A DNA stretch of 53,007 bases from Syntrophaceae bacterium UBA5744. Lineage in GTDB: Bacteria; Desulfobacterota; Syntrophia; Syntrophales; UBA2192. The stretch spans positions 1 through 53,007 of the forward strand of contig DIFQ01000146.1 in NCBI GenBank assembly GCA_002419215.1. Direction: 5' to 3'. How positions within the stretch are numbered: the first letter of the stretch is position 1; each line of letters starts with the position of its first letter. Position numbers and translations under genes: made by a program. This document shows, piece after piece, positions 49,906-53,007 of the stretch. The notes under the pieces were generated by a model that was given only the letters and a program-made list of their open reading frames with translations, ran no database searches and had not been told where the DNA came from.

Positions 49906-51219
49906 ATGAGATTTGATATCGCCAAGAGAGGAAACGGGCTCACTTACGAGATTCGCAACATCGTCGGGGTGGCGAACCGTCTCAAGGCCTGCGGCATGGA
50001 AGTGACCTGGGAGAACATCGGGGACCCCGTGCAGAAGGGTGAGCAGATCCCGGAGTGGATGAAGGACGTCCTCGTCGAGATCATCCGGGACAACAAGTCG
50101 TTCGGCTACTCCCCCACGCAGGGGATGGACGAGACGCGGGAATTCCTGGCCGCACTCGTGAACAAGCGCGGCAAGACGCAGATCACCACGGACGACATCC
50201 TGTTTTTCAACGGTCTTGGCGATGCCATTGCGCGCTGCTACAGCGCGATCCGCGTGGACGCCCGGGTGATCCTCCCGGAGCCGACCTATTCGACGCATTT
50301 CCTTGCCGAGGTGCTCCACGCCTCGTTTCCGCCCAACACCTACCGGATGAACCCCTATCACAAGTGGCATCCGGACATGAACGAGCTGGAGATGAAGGTG
50401 AAGAACCACAAGGCCATCGTGGGGATTCTCGTCATCAACCCCGACAACCCCACGGGTTTTGTCTATCACGAGGAAACGCTCAAGCGGATCGTCCGCATCG
50501 CCAAGGAGAACGATCTCTTTCTCGTCTTCGACGAGACCTACATCAACATGGTCTACAACGGCAAGATCGCCTGCCCGCTCTCCGATATCGTCGAGGATGT
50601 CCCGGCCATGAGCATGAAGGGCATCTCCAAGGAGTTTCCCTGGCCGGGTGCCCGCTGCGGCTGGCTCGAGTTCTACAATGCCGAAAAGGACGAAACGTTC
50701 CAGCGCTACACCAACGCCATCCTCCAGCAGAAGATGTCCGAGGTGTGCTCGACCACTCTTCCCCAGATGTCGATCCCGAAGGTCATGACCCACCCGGAGT
50801 ACGAAAAATACCTGAACACCCGGATCCGTCGCTACGAGAAGCTCTCGAACATGGCCTTCAACATCTTGAAGAACGTGCCCTACATTGTCGTGAACCGCAC
50901 CGACGGCGCCTTCTACATGACCGTTGTCTTCAACGAGGCCGTGCTGAACAACAAGCAGACACTGCCCATCGAGCACTCGGGGATCAGGCAGTTCATCGAC
51001 AAGATCACCTCCGACAACATCGAGCTCGACAAGCGCTTCGTCTACTATCTGCTCGGCTCGACGGGCATCTGCGTCGTTCCTCTCACGTCATTTTTCACGC
51101 CGCTCCTGGGCTTCCGGCTCACGCTGCTGGAGACCGACGAGGACCGCTTCGAGTACACGGTGAAGAAACTCGCCGAGAAGATCGTCGAGTACATCGATTC
51201 GACGAAACGCACGGCGTGA
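49906..51219 (+). CDS. Class I/II PLP-dependent aminotransferase
   Basis: The 437-residue fold-type I aminotransferase has GYSPTQGMDETREFLA, the Asn-Pro motif VINPDNPTGFVYHEETL, VFDETYINMVYNG and the PLP lysine in MKGISKEFPWPGARCGWLEF. The sequence pattern resembles the alanine/aspartate group including AlaA-like enzymes, but the insertions near residues 320-350 are unusual and the amino acid substrate cannot be fixed. GGGAGAG lies before the ATG. It ends at a strong bidirectional terminator and has no operon partner. Confidence 0.9.
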   Translation: MRFDIAKRGNGLTYEIRNIVGVANRLKACGMEVTWENIGDPVQKGEQIPEWMKDVLVEIIRDNKSFGYSPTQGMDETREFLAALVNKRGKTQITTDDILFFNGLGDAIARCYSAIRVDARVILPEPTYSTHFLAEVLHASFPPNTYRMNPYHKWHPDMNELEMKVKNHKAIVGILVINPDNPTGFVYHEETLKRIVRIAKENDLFLVFDETYINMVYNGKIACPLSDIVEDVPAMSMKGISKEFPWPGARCGWLEFYNAEKDETFQRYTNAILQQKMSEVCSTTLPQMSIPKVMTHPEYEKYLNTRIRRYEKLSNMAFNILKNVPYIVVNRTDGAFYMTVVFNEAVLNNKQTLPIEHSGIRQFIDKITSDNIELDKRFVYYLLGSTGICVVPLTSFFTPLLGFRLTLLETDEDRFEYTVKKLAEKIVEYIDSTKRTA

Positions 51220-51249
51220 GGCCGCCGGTTTAAAAAACGGGCAAACAAA

Positions 51250-51286
51250 AACGCCGACTTCCAGGAAGTCGGCGTTTTCTTATTTT
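51250..51286. terminator. Bidirectional intrinsic terminator
   Basis: AACGCCGACTT (51250-51260) pairs perfectly with AAGTCGGCGTT (51266-51276), with A-rich sequence on the left and TTCTTATTTTT on the right. It ends both the aminotransferase gene and the convergent J-domain gene, whose stop codon lies in the T-rich tail. Confidence 0.88.
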
Positions 51287-51639
51287 TCTTCCAGCCTGTT
51301 TCTCCGCCTCCTGGGCGGCGTATCTCGCCCTTCGCTTTCCGGGAAATGGTTCCCCCAGATGGGATCGTTGCCGAACTGCCGCCACCACCACCGGTCGTAT
51401 TCGTCCCAGGGGTCGAGGACGCCGAATTCTTCCTTCAGCAATAGCGCGTAGGCCTCGTTGATCTCCTGCATCCGGACATGGGCTTCTTCACCGGGGTTGA
51501 CGTCGGGATGACACTGCTTGGCCAGCTCCCTGTATTGCTTCCTTGCCTCCTCGGCCGTCGCCTGCCCGGGGATGCCCAGCAGTTTCCGTGCACGGTCGAC
51601 TTTGTAATTTCGATTCTTGATCCGCCCCGTACCGGACAT
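51280..51639 (-). CDS. J-domain (DnaJ-like) protein
   Basis: The 119-residue protein consists of an N-terminal J domain (about 14-72: YKVDRARKLLGIP, AKQCHPDVNP with the HPD tripeptide, INEAYALLL) followed by a Trp-rich segment (DPWDEYDRWWWRQFGNDPIW) and a basic tail. There are no zinc-finger or C-terminal DnaJ domains, so it is a small co-chaperone that recruits DnaK to an unknown client, rather than DnaJ itself. Confidence 0.88.
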   Translation of the reverse strand: MSGTGRIKNRNYKVDRARKLLGIPGQATAEEARKQYRELAKQCHPDVNPGEEAHVRMQEINEAYALLLKEEFGVLDPWDEYDRWWWRQFGNDPIWGNHFPESEGRDTPPRRRRNRLEEK

Positions 51640-51693
51640 TTACTCGATACCTTTGTGAATTGCCCAGGCAATCCGCGCCTGGGCTTTCTTATG

Positions 51694-51736
51694 TTTTTAC
51701 CCTATACCCGATACCCTATACCCGATACCCTTTCTT
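51694..51736. repeat. Low-complexity direct repeat (word set CCCTATACCCGATA)
   Basis: Tandem CCCTATACCCGATA units (about 2.5 copies) between the J-domain and enoyl-CoA hydratase-like genes; the end of the repeat reaches the stop codon region of the latter. Confidence 0.7.
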
Positions 51737-52512
51737 CATTGGTCTTTCCAGACGGGCTTGCGTTTTTCCAGAAACGCCGCCACCCCTTCCTTTCCATCCT
51801 CCGTGAAGAAGTTGTTCACGATGACGTTCGAGGCCAGATCGTACGCTGCCGGGTCCGGCAGGTTGACCTGGGAGTAGAAAGCCTGCTTGCCGATGGCCAG
51901 GCACGAGAGGCTCGCCTTCGCAATGTGCCGGGCCAGCTCCAGGGTCTCCGCCTCGAGCCTGTCCGCAGGGACCACCCGGTTGACGAGGCCCCACTGCTCC
52001 GCCTCGCGGGCGCCGATCAGCCTGGCCGTGAAGAGCATCTCCAGGGCCCGCTTGCGGCCCACGGCCCGGACGATCGACACGGCCGGTGTGGAACAGAAGA
52101 CGCCGAGGTTGACACCGGGTGTGCCGAACCGGGCCCCCTCCTCGGCAACGGCGAGGTCGCAAGCCGCCACGAGCTGGCAGCCCGCCGCCGTGGCGACCCC
52201 GTGGACCTGCGCGATCACGGGCTGGGGGATGCGCTGGAGCCGCAGCATCATCTCCGCGCAGATCGAGAACATCGTGTTGCACACGGTGATGTCCTTGCCC
52301 GCCAGATCGGTGAGATCGTGCCCGGCGCAGAAGTTCTTTCCGGCGGCCCTGACGATGAGCACCTTCACCTCGCGGCTTTGGGCGATGCCCGCAAGCAATC
52401 GGTTCATCTCCTCGAGCAGGGCAATGGACAGGGCATTTTGCCTTCCCGGACGGTTGAGAGTCACGATTCCAAGGTCGCCCTCTTTTTCGTACGTGATGCT
52501 CTGAAAGTCCAT
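51736..52512 (-). CDS. Enoyl-CoA hydratase/isomerase family protein, ECHDC3-like
   Basis: From ATG at 52512 (GAGGAGGAG upstream) the product is 258 residues of the crotonase fold: IVTLNRPGRQNALS, oxyanion-hole region FCAGHDLTDL, VHGVATAAGCQLVAACDLAVA and RFGTPGVNLGVFCSTPA. At the positions of the two catalytic glutamates of enoyl-CoA hydratase there are Gln (AGCQLVA) and Gly (TPGVNLG). That pattern, with the overall sequence, fits the ECHDC3-like branch, whose activity is unclear. It probably binds an acyl-CoA but may not hydrate enoyl-CoA. Confidence 0.87.
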   Translation of the reverse strand: MDFQSITYEKEGDLGIVTLNRPGRQNALSIALLEEMNRLLAGIAQSREVKVLIVRAAGKNFCAGHDLTDLAGKDITVCNTMFSICAEMMLRLQRIPQPVIAQVHGVATAAGCQLVAACDLAVAEEGARFGTPGVNLGVFCSTPAVSIVRAVGRKRALEMLFTARLIGAREAEQWGLVNRVVPADRLEAETLELARHIAKASLSCLAIGKQAFYSQVNLPDPAAYDLASNVIVNNFFTEDGKEGVAAFLEKRKPVWKDQ

Positions 52513-52689
52513 GTCCGCTCCTCCTCGGATGAAAAGATAGTTCCGGAGCTGCACTTCTTGACGGCCGCCCCCCCAATGGGATAGGAAAGATTTCTGTGAG
52601 AGTCACCGACGGAAGCCTTGTCTCCCCATATCGGGTGACGGAGGCCTTGTCAACAGGAGATCCCGTGTCTTCAACGGAAAGGGGCAGGC

Positions 52690-53007
52690 ATGAGTGATTC
52701 CGTTCTTTTTCAGGCCGCAAGAATTGGAGCCCTGAGCATTCCCAACCGCTTCATCCGCTCCGCGACCTGGGAAGGCCTCGCGGCGCCCGATGGCGGCTGC
52801 ACCGACGAACTCGTCAGGCTCATGGGCGAGCTTGCCGAGGGCGGTGTGGGGCTCATCATCTCCAGCCACGCCCATGTCCGGCCCGAGGGGTTTGCGTTGC
52901 GGGGCCAGCTGGGCGTCGACCGCGACGACTGCATCGCCGGACTTGCCCGGATGGCCGAGGCCGTCCACGGCAAGGGCGGCCGGATCGTCCTGCAGCTGGC
53001 CCACGGC
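52690..53007 (+). CDS. NADH:flavin oxidoreductase, Old Yellow Enzyme family (N-terminus only)
   Basis: The first 106 codons are visible. The start at 52690 follows AAAGGGG. IPNRFIRSATWEGLA matches the N-terminal 'L-x-N-R-x-x-x-(S/A)' strand of OYE/FadH-like FMN proteins, and the segment ends with VLQLAHG, part of the conserved Q-L-x-H-x-G-R that binds FMN. These enzymes reduce enones or 2,4-dienoyl-CoA. With an enoyl-CoA hydratase-like gene diverging next door, a CoA-linked role is possible, but the window ends before the diagnostic part. Confidence 0.88.
   Translation, partial: MSDSVLFQAARIGALSIPNRFIRSATWEGLAAPDGGCTDELVRLMGELAEGGVGLIISSHAHVRPEGFALRGQLGVDRDDCIAGLARMAEAVHGKGGRIVLQLAHG

Noticed and set aside
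51694..51736. CRISPR-like tandem repeat
   Set aside because: Units are 14 bases with no spacers and no cas genes; it is a simple low-complexity tandem repeat.

Overview
The window is one 53 kb stretch of GC-rich bacterial chromosome. It reads like a Gram-negative, anaerobic member of the Desulfobacterota, perhaps close to Syntrophales. That placement is inferred from gene content: two-subunit glycine decarboxylase, a KamA-type radical SAM protein, 8-amino-Kdo type LPS genes, a GEMM-I riboswitch and sigma-54 style promoters. No database search was possible. No rRNA, tRNA, CRISPR array, prophage or transposase was seen. Two genes are cut by the window edges: rtcB on the left and an Old Yellow Enzyme family gene on the right.

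Region by region. 1-3.3 kb (minus strand): rtcB and archease for RNA ligation, behind a promoter that would give a leaderless message. This is followed by a sigma-54 promoter and terminator that bracket an apparent small RNA, then two small conserved proteins and an exported glutaredoxin-like protein. 3.4-5.1 kb: a four-S1-domain RNA-binding protein and a membrane-anchored YbjQ-like protein. 5.1-11.4 kb is the most unusual part. A 955-residue membrane protein fuses a degenerate sigma-54 activator AAA+ domain to a c-di-GMP-binding type MshEN domain and a PilB/GspE ATPase. It has its own sigma-54 type promoter. Beside it are a stand-alone response regulator and a secreted seven-repeat SBBP beta-propeller gene, which is preceded by a sigma-28 type promoter and a c-di-GMP-I riboswitch.

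11.6-22.6 kb (minus strand) is the origin-type cluster rsmG-parA-parB-dnaA-dnaN-gyrB-gyrA, with recF absent from its usual place. A near-perfect parS site lies 20 kb away inside a PHP-domain gene at 40.97 kb. 22.7-29.5 kb (plus strand): trmJ, then kdnB-kdnA-hldD-kdsB, the genes expected for 8-amino-Kdo and heptose of the LPS core, followed by an amidohydrolase and a metallo-beta-lactamase-fold hydrolase. 30.4-36.4 kb (minus strand): a complete tripartite efflux set (TolC-like, HlyD/MacA-like, ABC ATPase, two MacB-type permeases). 37.3-41.7 kb (plus strand): FAH-family hydrolase, HtrA protease, an endonuclease III-like glycosylase and the PHP-domain protein. 41.7-49.1 kb (minus strand): gcvT-gcvH-gcvPA-gcvPB, a KamA-like radical SAM gene and lipA, i.e. 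glycine cleavage plus the enzyme that makes lipoyl groups for GcvH. 49.9-53 kb: an aminotransferase, a J-domain protein, an ECHDC3-like enoyl-CoA hydratase homologue and the start of an OYE-family gene.

A second layer runs through the whole window. The gaps between functionally linked, same-direction genes are repeatedly filled by low-complexity purine-rich/pyrimidine-rich inverted repeats built from short quasi-repeated words. Several different word sets occur (for example GGTGAGAGGGTAAG, GAAGAGCGGAAG, GTGTCTGAGTG, GTGGCTTGTGG). These elements and the 5.1-11.4 kb c-di-GMP/sigma-54 locus are the best candidates for undescribed biology here.
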